A stretch of DNA of 57,882 bases. Source: Chloroflexota bacterium. GTDB lineage: Bacteria; Chloroflexota; UBA11872; VXOZ01. A program made the position numbers and the translations under genes. Below, piece by piece: positions 17,022 to 27,085 of this stretch. Position 1 is the stretch's first letter. Every line of letters starts with the position of its first letter. The notes under the pieces are model-generated. The model was not told the origin of the DNA. It saw nothing but the letters and a program-made list of their open reading frames with translations, and did not search any database. The stretch spans positions 1 through 57,882 of the forward strand of contig JAPOQA010000002.1 in NCBI GenBank assembly GCA_026710945.1. Direction: 5' to 3'.

Positions 17022-18869
17022 TTACAGGCCAGCTTCACGCAGAAACTGCGACGGCTCCGCTGCACGTTCGCCGTAACGAGTCCGCCGCTTTTGAGGCCAG
17101 GTTAGCAGTAGTGCACGCGAGGCACGAGTGATAGACACATAGAAGGCTCGGCGCTCGGCCTCCAGGGCCTCTTGATCGCTCAACGATCGGTAATCAGGAA
17201 ATGCGCCTTGGGTTAACCCAACGACGGCAACCGCGCGAAACTCAAGCCCCTTTGAACGATGGGTGGTCGTCAGCCGAATACCAGGCTCGTCTGGCCTGGT
17301 TTGCTGTACGCGAAGAAGGTATCGCAGGAAACCTCCCAAATTCCTGTCTTGCAGTGCAGTGCTCGCCCGATATTCAGTCCACCAGCTAGCAAGTCGCTCC
17401 ACGTCCGGTTCAAGGAAATACTCGCCACGCTTCAATGCTTTAATCAACTCCTCTAGACCATCAGCATCAAGCGTGCTGCCGATTACGAGTTCTACCATGC
17501 TATCGGTCGGAGTCCCGGAGACAGCCATTAGCACATCGGTGAGGCCGCACTGCTCCTGAGGAAGTTCAGGATAGTCTCCGAGTAGGTTGAACAGCTCTTC
17601 CTCTACGCGGCGCAGCGCTGGCCGATTACTTGGGTTCGCCTTTACTTCGAGAAGAGCGTAGAATAGCCGCGCTTCGGAGCTACTCAGGAAGCTCCCACTG
17701 TCAACTTGGACTGACACCTGGTATCCGCGCTTGAGTAGTTCTTCTTGCACGTCATCAAGCCCATAGCGAGTTCGGGCAATCACCGCGATATCTTCAGCGA
17801 AAACTCGAGGTTCTTCTCCCGGGACTAGGAGACTGGAATCCACACCCTTCAGGACAAGGCCATCGACCCAATCACCAACTATGTGCGCCTCTTCCTCAGA
17901 GTTCTCCGCCTCACGCTGGAGTAGCATGCCCTCAGGAGCTCCGGGCGGCGTTCCTCCATCTGCTCGGGGCGGATTGAAGTGACGGGCAACCTGGCGGGAG
18001 AGCGAGAGGATTCGAGTTGCGCACCGGAAGTTGTGCCGTAGTTCAAACCGCTGGGGGTGCGGCCCTACAAGCTTCTCTGCCCACTGCATACCGCCGCCCG
18101 CCCAGCCGTTGATCGACTGCCGGTCGTCAGCTACCACAAATAGCTCAAGGGCATCTCCCTTTATTGTACGCAGGAGTTCTGCCTGAGCATGTGTCAGATC
18201 CTGACCTTCATCTACCAGAATCTGATAGTAGGTCCGTTGGATTCTTCTGAGAACCGCTGGGTCGGCCTCAAAGAGGTCTAGGAGTTTCACGAGCATACCT
18301 GGAAAATCGATACCCCCGGCGTTGTCCAAGGCGGTCAAATATGCTTCGTAAATTTCGGGAAGCTGGAAAGACGAGCCAATAAACGACTGATTAGGCGCAG
18401 CGCTTGGCTTCACAAGACTAGTTCTAAGGTCGTTTATTTGCTCGAGAATATCCAGCAGGGCTCGATCCTCAAAATGCGACTCCTCCACGGAGTCCAAAAA
18501 ACGCCGAAGCAAATCCACACAGTCGCGGCTTTGGGCATAAACGACAACATCAGGCGAGATGCCAACCGGTTGGCCAGAGCGCTGCAGCCAGTCGAGAGCA
18601 AAACCGTGGATTGTATTCGCATCCACCCTCCAGGCTTCATCTCCAAGGGATCGGGACACTCGACTCTTCAGTTCATCTGCGGCCTTGACAGTGAATGTAA
18701 CGGCCAATAACCGAAAGGAATCGCCTTGACTCTCGTCTAACAAGCGCTCAATCCTGCGAATGAGCACCTCAGTCTTGCCACTTCCTGCCGGAGCAATTAC
18801 GAGGCTAATCCGTGCTTTCGCATCCACAACATCCTGCTGATCGGGTGTCAGTTGTTGGGGGATAGCCAT
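17022..18869 (-). CDS. gajB: UvrD/PcrA-like superfamily 1 helicase (GajB-like)
   Basis: A 615-residue SF1A helicase. The Q-motif region TPDQQDVVDA precedes Walker A, APAGSGKT (26-33). Further motifs are Ia VTFTVKAADEL, Walker B ILVDEGQD (Asp220-Glu221), III FVVADDRQSINGWAGG, IV LRHNFRC, V TTTHRSKGLEF and VI FYVSITRASRALLL. It starts two bases after the stop of the upstream OLD nuclease gene, with a GGGAG site inside that gene's end, so the two are translationally coupled. An OLD-type nuclease followed by a UvrD-like helicase is the arrangement of the Gabija anti-phage system. It is longer than the best-known GajB (about 500 residues), so a Gabija-like variant is possible. GC content is visibly lower than in the neighbours. 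Confidence 0.82.
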   Translation of the reverse strand: MAIPQQLTPDQQDVVDAKARISLVIAPAGSGKTEVLIRRIERLLDESQGDSFRLLAVTFTVKAADELKSRVSRSLGDEAWRVDANTIHGFALDWLQRSGQPVGISPDVVVYAQSRDCVDLLRRFLDSVEESHFEDRALLDILEQINDLRTSLVKPSAAPNQSFIGSSFQLPEIYEAYLTALDNAGGIDFPGMLVKLLDLFEADPAVLRRIQRTYYQILVDEGQDLTHAQAELLRTIKGDALELFVVADDRQSINGWAGGGMQWAEKLVGPHPQRFELRHNFRCATRILSLSRQVARHFNPPRADGGTPPGAPEGMLLQREAENSEEEAHIVGDWVDGLVLKGVDSSLLVPGEEPRVFAEDIAVIARTRYGLDDVQEELLKRGYQVSVQVDSGSFLSSSEARLFYALLEVKANPSNRPALRRVEEELFNLLGDYPELPQEQCGLTDVLMAVSGTPTDSMVELVIGSTLDADGLEELIKALKRGEYFLEPDVERLASWWTEYRASTALQDRNLGGFLRYLLRVQQTRPDEPGIRLTTTHRSKGLEFRAVAVVGLTQGAFPDYRSLSDQEALEAERRAFYVSITRASRALLLTWPQKRRTRYGERAAEPSQFLREAGL

Positions 18870-18871
18870 GG

Positions 18872-20683
18872 CTACACTCCCCCGGAGGCCGCGCGGTACG
18901 ATTCCGTGACAGGCTCGACAAGGTTGAGAGTGGCTCGAATGCGACTCGCCAGATCGATAACCACAGCAGGTGCTGCCTTACCATTCCGCATTGCTTCACG
19001 AGCTATCAACTCTCCAGCCCAGCCTTTGGACTTCTTCAGGAAAGCCAAGTACATTGCGTCCATTGAGGGTCCGTACGGGGCAAGACGAGGCTGGTCGCTG
19101 GCCGGGTCGGGTGACAGACGTGGAGAATACTTGTTCGCAACCATCTCAATCTCAGGGCCATACCCGGCATCGAGAAGTAGTTGCTCAAGCTGCTTATTGC
19201 CACTTACCACCACCTGCGAATGGCTTGTGGACAGCGGCGTCCCATCTGACCCAATGCACCCATCTATCGCATGTAGCCCGTCAGAATCGTTATCTACGAA
19301 CGCAATCCAAGGAATCCCACCCAGCGCGTCGAGTCCTTCTACTACCTTCTTCACCCACTCCCTACTCGGGCTTTCCATATCCAGAATGGTCAATCCGAGC
19401 CCTGCGATATCTCTTCCGAGCAGTGGGCCAAGCAATTCTGGAAGAGTGATTCGCTCGGCCGCCCCATCCACAAGTACAACCATACGTGCGAAGAACAGCT
19501 CGCCGAGTGGACGTGATATGTAGCGCCGAAACACCGCGAGCTTCTTGGCCGTGTCACTTCCCAGCTTGTGGACAGTGGTCCCCTCTTTGGTTGAACGGAG
19601 TATTCTCACTGCCTCTAGATCGGTTTCGCCGATCAGCACGCTCGAATGAGTGGCGACTACTACTTGACCAGGAAGGTCCTGAATGAAGCGATACATGGCC
19701 GCCTGTGCTTGTGGGTGCAAGTGGGCCTCAGGTTCCTCCAGCAACGTGATTAACTGTGGACGCACTCCTTGATCGACCCCAACCCGAAGCTCGCAAAGCG
19801 CGCGGAAAACTCTCAACGCTGCTAGGCTTCGACTGCCTAGCCCCTGTAGACGCATGGGAAGGGCCGGCCTACCACTTCCTGCTCCCACTACAATGTCTAC
19901 GGAGCGAGCCAAATCCTCTAGGCGTCCCGGAAGCGGTCGTAGCTGGACCTCCTCGACATCGGACTGGCTGTCTTTCATCTTCACCAATTCCGAGGCGAGC
20001 TTCCTAAAGGTTGGGCTCGCGTCTTGCAATGAGTGGCCAAGGTCTGAGAGGCTCTCTTCTAGAGTCTTGCGGTCTGCTTCGCTTACCCCAAGGTCCGCTA
20101 ATACCCGTCCCCAATCGGAGGTGCGACTGAGGACATCGACAGAGAGATCACGGAACGCATCGACCAGATGGGCAGCCAACAACTCAAGGACCTGCGAGGA
20201 TGGTGCGCGTGTCGTCGCAATCCATGTTTGCGTACTAGCGTCCCATGATAAGTAACTCCGCCTCGTGCTGAGGAAGGAAGACTCCCGACTTTCAACGAGT
20301 CTGGTCCGGATGGCAGTCCACTCACCGGGCCCCGGCCCGTTACTGAAATTGCCGTTCAGACGCTGTGCCACGGCCTCAACGAACTCTTTCCCTACGGAAC
20401 GGATTATCAGATCGATAGTAGCTTCGGTCGATGTGCCTTCGTCGCTCTGGTGGAGATCATCGCGGGTTGCCCTGTGGAAACCACACGCTGTAGCGATCGC
20501 GAGCAAGGACGAGGACTTCCCAGCGTTGTTCTCACCGACAAGAAACGTCGCGCCCGATTGGAGGGGAATACGAATGTCGACAATGTTCCTGAAATCCGAA
20601 ACGTGGACCTCATCAATCATGAGATCGGCACTAGGTGACGTTTGGGCCTGCGGCCCGGCATCTGTGGTATAGGAATCAGTCAT
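18872..20683 (-). CDS. gajA: OLD-family ATPase/TOPRIM nuclease (GajA-like)
   Basis: A 603-residue protein of overcoming-lysogenization-defect type. The N-terminal ABC-like ATPase has Walker A GENNAGKS (50-57), a GLGSRSL signature (281-287), Walker B LITLLEEPEAHLHP (311-324) and the His switch VVATHS (342-347). The C-terminal TOPRIM nuclease has VLVDGAAERITLPELL (404-417), with Asp in place of the usual first Glu of VEG-x-x-E but with the key Glu410, and AFVDNDSDG (461-469), supplying the D-x-D metal site. In Gabija, GajA is a nucleotide-inhibited DNA nickase that attacks phage DNA when nucleotides run low; GajB acts beside it. Here the helicase gene follows after two bases. No strong ribosome site precedes the ATG. 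Confidence 0.83.
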   Translation of the reverse strand: MTDSYTTDAGPQAQTSPSADLMIDEVHVSDFRNIVDIRIPLQSGATFLVGENNAGKSSSLLAIATACGFHRATRDDLHQSDEGTSTEATIDLIIRSVGKEFVEAVAQRLNGNFSNGPGPGEWTAIRTRLVESRESSFLSTRRSYLSWDASTQTWIATTRAPSSQVLELLAAHLVDAFRDLSVDVLSRTSDWGRVLADLGVSEADRKTLEESLSDLGHSLQDASPTFRKLASELVKMKDSQSDVEEVQLRPLPGRLEDLARSVDIVVGAGSGRPALPMRLQGLGSRSLAALRVFRALCELRVGVDQGVRPQLITLLEEPEAHLHPQAQAAMYRFIQDLPGQVVVATHSSVLIGETDLEAVRILRSTKEGTTVHKLGSDTAKKLAVFRRYISRPLGELFFARMVVLVDGAAERITLPELLGPLLGRDIAGLGLTILDMESPSREWVKKVVEGLDALGGIPWIAFVDNDSDGLHAIDGCIGSDGTPLSTSHSQVVVSGNKQLEQLLLDAGYGPEIEMVANKYSPRLSPDPASDQPRLAPYGPSMDAMYLAFLKKSKGWAGELIAREAMRNGKAAPAVVIDLASRIRATLNLVEPVTESYRAASGGV

Positions 20684-20848
20684 CTCAGATCTGTCGAGTC
20701 TCGTCTTGGTACGGCATATGCGGCGTTTACGGAGGTCAGGTCACACATTAAGGCCTGTAGGCCATCATCCCGCCACTTTGGGAGTCTAAAGACTTTCACG
20801 AAAAACTAAGACTCATAGTAGCATGATGGTCAGGTCTTGGGAGGTCAG

Positions 20849-21247
20849 TCAAGCACTGAAGCGCTGCCCCATTGTTGAACGGTGCATTTCTTGCCGTGAC
20901 ACGGTCGAACTCAGGCGACAAGCGGACCAAGGACTCCCTGTCGTCGAACATAGTGCTCCATCGAATCCCTGGTCTTCATCTTCCGCATCTTCAATTGCCT
21001 GCACGGCGCTGTCGTGTCCCTGAATGTCCAGATGATCGCGCATCGGCTTGCCGTGGGCAGTTAGTCCGTGGAGGATGAGACTGCGCGTCTCGCCAAGGGT
21101 AAGGGTATTGCCTTCAATGGCGTTGGAATGGTAATTCGCCTCAAGCCGCAGCTTCTGCTCGACCTGAGCCAGGACGGTTGGCGGCAACGGTCGCAACTCG
21201 TCGGGTTCTCTCTTGAGCTTGGAGATGGTTCCAAGTACGTTGACCAT
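20849..21247 (-). pseudogene. Fic-family protein, N-terminal remnant
   Basis: The first 75 residues match the N-terminal helix region of Fic proteins (LRLEANYHSNAIEGNTLTLGETRSLILHGLTAHGKPMRDHLDIQGH in outline), including the inhibitory-type S/T-x-x-x-E-G-N motif. After HDSAVQAIEDAEDED the reading becomes unrelated Ser/Cys/Arg-rich sequence and stops. The catalytic HPFxxGNGRxxR core of the AMP-transferase is absent from all frames downstream. It therefore looks like a gene cut off when the adjacent defence genes arrived or by deletion. The remnant lies 165 bases upstream of gajA on the same strand. Confidence 0.7.
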
Positions 21248-21831
21248 CTGACCGGGGCCTATCTCAGTTCAGAGGTTGTTCGTGTTGTGCGCTGAGACGA
21301 ATTGTTTAAAGCCAGTTGGCGTGCGGGATTTCAGGAAAGCTCAAACACCTCAAAGGCTCTGCTAGCTCATTCCATTATAGAGCTTGACGTTGAGGATTCG
21401 ATAATGGCGGCGAAGTATATTTGGTGCAAAGGGTGGTAGGTACCGGGATGAGATCTATGGGATTGAGCTCGCGCGAGGGGGTCATCTTGGGTCGCAATGG
21501 CCAAGAGAGAAGGCTATTCCAAGGAAGTTCATTCTGATTGGGCTACCGGAGCCAAACGAGGCGAGGCGCAGAGCCTGCCCCATACTCGATACGGGGTTGC
21601 AAATCTGTCCTGAGCACTTCGGCAAGCTCAGCACAGGCTCTGTCGAGGGGCCTGCGCTACCGAAGGAAATTCTCCCAGTTGGCCTGAATCAATGGCACGC
21701 TTGGACAACTGCCATGCGCGTGGCATGTCTCAGAAACAATCCCCTTTAGGGGAATCTCGAAAACCTGTGACGGACGTCCCAAATCGAGCCTAAAAGGGGA
21801 AGGGGTCAACAGGTTGGCGTTGACTAGCCTC
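21248..21831. other. gene-free stretch with dispersed repeats
   Basis: No coding region seen. Near 21573-21596 is a copy of the CTGCCCC...GGGG repeat also present at 70-92, and at about 21599-21645 a CCTGAGC/GCTCAG inverted repeat. The local composition is more AT-rich than the flanking katG gene. Confidence 0.4.
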
Positions 21832-22093
21832 TGTGGACATTCAGTGTCATTCCGAGCGCAAGCGTCGAACGGGGTTCGCTGACTTCGTCAAGGACGCTGA
21901 CTTCGTCACAGGCGCGGAATCTCAAGCGTTTGTACGGGACTGTCTCTCGTTTTGCTCCGCAAAGTGGCAAGGAAAGTGGTTGACAAAGATGATACTTGCG
22001 TATGTGATGCACGCCACCTCACGTAGCAGTACGATCCGGTGTCGCGTGAAGATGGATTCCCGTTTTCACGGGAATGACGGCAAAATGTCCACA
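21832..22093. mobile_element. MITE-like element of a second type
   Basis: The ends are a perfect 10-bp inverted repeat, TGTGGACATT (21832-21841) and AATGTCCACA (22084-22093), followed on both sides a few bases inward by GTCATTCC/GGAATGAC. The length is about 262 bp, with no coding capacity. Just inside the right end is the hairpin ATTCCCG-TTTT-CGGGAAT type (near 22055-22078). No clear target duplication is seen. The ends differ from those of the 12227 and 34504 elements. Confidence 0.55.
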
Positions 22094-22149
22094 CAACCTA
22101 GGTCTTCAAGATGTGCGCAAGAAACCGATCCTCGCAATCACCGGCGACA

Positions 22150-24345
<2,196 letters not shown>

Positions 24346-24528
24346 CTATGCGCGCGCCGAATCCCAAAGCCGCTGAATTCTTGCGGCACCACGGTTTCCT
24401 GGCAATCAAGCAATCGCGTTCACCGGTCGGGTCTCGTGTCTGCGTCCATCAAATTCTGCGTGTACCCCAAATACGCCCGCCGCCGGCCTCGCAATGACTC
24501 CGTGCGCACGCCTCTGTACGTCGCATAC

Positions 24529-24546
24529 TACCATACCGGTACGGTA
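24529..24546. promoter_or_regulatory. 18-bp near-palindrome upstream of katG
   Basis: TACCATACC/GGTACGGTA, centred on CCGG with one mismatch pair. It could bind a dimeric regulator of katG, but it is about 250 bases from the start codon and no promoter boxes were fixed. Confidence 0.35.
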
Positions 24547-24578
24547 CTGTCTGGCCTAGAAATTATACTGTTAAACTC

Positions 24579-24606
24579 GTAGGGTCACGACGTGTCGTGA
24601 CCCTAC
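24579..24606. terminator. 28-bp perfect palindrome downstream of ABC permease
   Basis: Arms GTAGGGTCACGAC and GTCGTGACCCTAC are separated only by GT, 48 bases past the stop of the minus-strand permease gene. The stem is very stable, but only GAGTTTAAC follows on the minus strand rather than a full T-run, so terminator is a tentative call; it could instead be a protein-binding site. Confidence 0.45.
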
Positions 24607-24654
24607 CCATCGGCAACTCTTGAGCGCGCCGGAGCGCTTTATCACTGTCGCCGG

Positions 24655-25728
24655 TCAGCCGCCTTTGGCGCCGGTGATGTCCCGCCGCTGGAAGAGCCAG
24701 AACGTCAGTACGCCGAAGACGAGCGTATACCCTGCCAGGACGAGAAAGGCGTGGAGGAGTTCCGGCTGCGCCGCGTCGCCGTTATCTCCGATATTTATAC
24801 TTACCTCGCCGTAACTCGCTTGGAGCACGGTCGTAGCGTTAGTGCTGAGCAAGTACTCGGAGATTCGCTGGAACCATTCAAAGTTGCTGAAAACTGGAAT
24901 CAGCGTCGTTTCAATCAGGTAGTAGACCACAAATGCGACGATGCCGAGCGCCGTCGAGGAAGTCACCGCCGTAGCGAGCAGCGCCAGCATGACGTAGGGG
25001 AGGAAGCTGAAGAGCAGAGTCCCCATCTTGATGGGCACGTCTAGCCATTCTGCCGAGCCCTGCAGCGAATCGCCTTCCAGACCGAAAAACCCGATTAAGA
25101 CGCTGCTCAGCGCCACGGTGGCGGCGGCCACAATCAAGCCAGCCAGTGTGGCCAGCATGAGCGCGACGAGCTTTGCCGTCAGGAACTGCCAGCGGCCGGT
25201 GCCTTTCGTAAGCACCGTGCGCAGCGTGCCCCAGCCGTATTCGGCACCCAGCGCCGCCGCACCTAAGATGCTGACGAGGATAAACAGAGTTCCCTGCAAC
25301 AGCGTGAAGCCCAAGAGGATGCTATTCGGCAGCAAGACGGCGTTGCTGGTGAACGTGCGGAACTCCTCATAGCCTGCGCATGATTCGCGGAATTCCTCCA
25401 CACTCGCCAGCGCACTCTCGCGATGCTCGTCAGCGAGCTCTTCGACTCCCGGTGGGATGCGGTCGCCCCGCACGTCCTTGCACGTCCATTCCGCTTCGAA
25501 GATCGTTTCCTTGTTCTCGCTTGCGGTCTCGCTTGCAGTCTCGCTTGCAGTCTCGCCTATGCCGATGCCATGCCGCGGCGAGAAGGGTTCGGTGCGGTGC
25601 ACAACGTAGGCGCCCCAAACCGCAACCTGCATCAGGATCACGACAATTGCCAACAGTATCCACGGCAACAGGCGGCGGCGGAGCTTGTGCCATTCCCAAA
25701 CACTGAGTCGCAAGACGTGGGCAATCAT
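24655..25728 (-). CDS. ABC-2 type transporter permease
   Basis: A 357-residue membrane subunit of an ABC exporter. One N-terminal helix (LLPWILLAIVVILMQVAVWGAYVV) is followed by an extracytoplasmic region of about 110 residues, then five hydrophobic segments, with the ABC-2 hallmark GAAALGAEYGWGTLRTVLTKGTGR just after the second. The outer loop contains a TASE repeat (ETASETASETASEN) encoded by a 12-bp tandem repeat. Its start codon overlaps the stop of the ATPase gene by four bases (ATGA), which is strong evidence for one complex. The substrate is unknown; systems of this form export lipids, antibiotics or peptides. Confidence 0.88.
   Translation of the reverse strand: MIAHVLRLSVWEWHKLRRRLLPWILLAIVVILMQVAVWGAYVVHRTEPFSPRHGIGIGETASETASETASENKETIFEAEWTCKDVRGDRIPPGVEELADEHRESALASVEEFRESCAGYEEFRTFTSNAVLLPNSILLGFTLLQGTLFILVSILGAAALGAEYGWGTLRTVLTKGTGRWQFLTAKLVALMLATLAGLIVAAATVALSSVLIGFFGLEGDSLQGSAEWLDVPIKMGTLLFSFLPYVMLALLATAVTSSTALGIVAFVVYYLIETTLIPVFSNFEWFQRISEYLLSTNATTVLQASYGEVSINIGDNGDAAQPELLHAFLVLAGYTLVFGVLTFWLFQRRDITGAKGG
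25515..25556. repeat. 12-bp tandem repeat inside permease gene
   Basis: Three units of TCTCGCTTGCAG (the first with one change) and a partial fourth. It is in frame (12 = 4 codons) and encodes repeated TASE in the outer loop of the permease, so copy number could vary without a frameshift. Confidence 0.85.
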
Positions 25729-26645
25729 CTGGCTTCTTCTCCTTCCTCGGCGGCAGTGATTTCCAGGAAGTAGCTTTCCAGCGACTCCTTGCCGGACGAC
25801 AATTCAGTTACATATATCTCTGCCCGGCTCAGCGCGGCACTCAATTCCGCCGCGCGCTCCGACGGCGCCGTGACCACTACAGTGCCGTTCTCGGTTTTCA
25901 CGTCATCTACCCACTCCAATGCCGCCAGGACAGCGACCGCCTGGGCATTGTCGGTGGTGCGGAGGCGGACCTGTCCGCGCCCTTTGAGCAGTTCGTCAAC
26001 CGACCCCTGCGCGATCAGCTTGCCCTTGGAGAGAATCACCACGCTATCGCACACCTGTTCAACCTCGTTGAGCAGGTGACTCGAAAGAAAGACCGTGCGG
26101 TCCTTAGTCCCCAGGCTGCGGATTAGTCCGCGCATCTCGGCCATGCCGGCGGGGTCCATGCCGTTGGTGGGCTCATCCAGGAAGAGTAGCTCCGGATCGC
26201 CTAAGAGCGCGTAGGCCAGACCCAGTCGCTGCTTCATGCCCAATGAGTACGTGTGGAAGCGGTCATCGGCGCGGTCCGCCAGTCTAACTTGCTCGAGCAG
26301 ATCATCGAGTTCCGACGCCGTCCCTCGCCCCAAGATGCCCTGGAAATAGGCGAGATTCTGGCGGCCCGTGAGGTACGGATAGAACGTCGGGGTCTCGACG
26401 ATAGCGCCGACGCGGCGCAGGGCGTCCAGGTTATTGCCCTGCTCGCCAAACAGGCTGAAGCTGCCGGCGGTCGGCCGCGTGAGACCCAGCAGCATGCCCA
26501 TGGTGGTGGTCTTGCCGGAGCCATTGGGGCCCAGCAATCCAAAGACATGGCCGCGCGGTACCGTCAGCGAAAGATCGTCCACGGCAAGGATGCTGCCGTA
26601 CCTCTTCGTGAGACCCTCCGTCTGAACGACGGGGTTAGAGTCCAT
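25725..26645 (-). CDS. ABC transporter ATP-binding protein
   Basis: A 306-residue ATPase that powers the ABC-2 permease encoded just downstream. Walker A is GPNGSGKTTTMGML, the Q-loop segment follows with the DxxxP pattern, the signature is YSLGMKQRLGLAYALLG and Walker B is LLFLDEPTNGMDP, followed by the His switch VFLSSHLLNEVEQVCD. The C-terminal 90 residues (QVRLRTTDNAQAVAVLAALEWVD onward) are the DUF4162-type accessory domain of exporter ATPases. A GGAGGG ribosome site precedes the ATG. No dedicated regulator gene is adjacent; the upstream gap is unusually AT-rich. Confidence 0.93.
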   Translation of the reverse strand: MDSNPVVQTEGLTKRYGSILAVDDLSLTVPRGHVFGLLGPNGSGKTTTMGMLLGLTRPTAGSFSLFGEQGNNLDALRRVGAIVETPTFYPYLTGRQNLAYFQGILGRGTASELDDLLEQVRLADRADDRFHTYSLGMKQRLGLAYALLGDPELLFLDEPTNGMDPAGMAEMRGLIRSLGTKDRTVFLSSHLLNEVEQVCDSVVILSKGKLIAQGSVDELLKGRGQVRLRTTDNAQAVAVLAALEWVDDVKTENGTVVVTAPSERAAELSAALSRAEIYVTELSSGKESLESYFLEITAAEEGEEAR

Positions 26646-27085
26646 TTGGGTTTCCCTCCACTCGTGTTTGCGTAGATGCGAGAACGCACTTGACTGGACT
26701 TACGTCCGATCCAGACTGTAGCGGTTTTGCTACCCTCCTAACCGCATGTTTAGAATTCTATACCTTCGGGAGAGTATAGCGCACCTTTTTGAAGAATGCA
26801 ATTTATATTGCAGTAACTATCACTATTATTGAGAAAAATAGGCAATTAACTGAGATTATTGTTTCATTGCGCTCAAATCGGAACTTCATGCACGGGCTTG
26901 TGTGGGACCGCGTGGTTAGCGTTTACCGCACGTGTGCCACGCGGGTGTCGCCGGTATGCGTCAGCACCGCGGAGTGCACACGAGGGAGGGGAATGGGAAT
27001 GCGGCGAGAAGCTCGCGGCGCAGATTGCGAGGGATATCGTCAGCGAGGCGAGGCAGCGCTCATAGGACGTCAGTCGGAAATAGAA
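26646..27085. promoter_or_regulatory. AT-rich leader upstream of the ABC exporter genes
   Basis: Two inverted repeats stand out: CTATAC-N10-GTATAG (about 26757-26779) and TGCAAT-TTAT-ATTGCA (26798-26813). Bases 26790-26880 are by far the most AT-rich stretch around. They lie upstream of the minus-strand ABC ATPase and may be its promoter and operator; exact boxes cannot be assigned. No gene is seen. Confidence 0.4.

Noticed and set aside
18852-19523. 223-codon plus-strand frame
   Set aside because: Antisense to the OLD nuclease; no family features.
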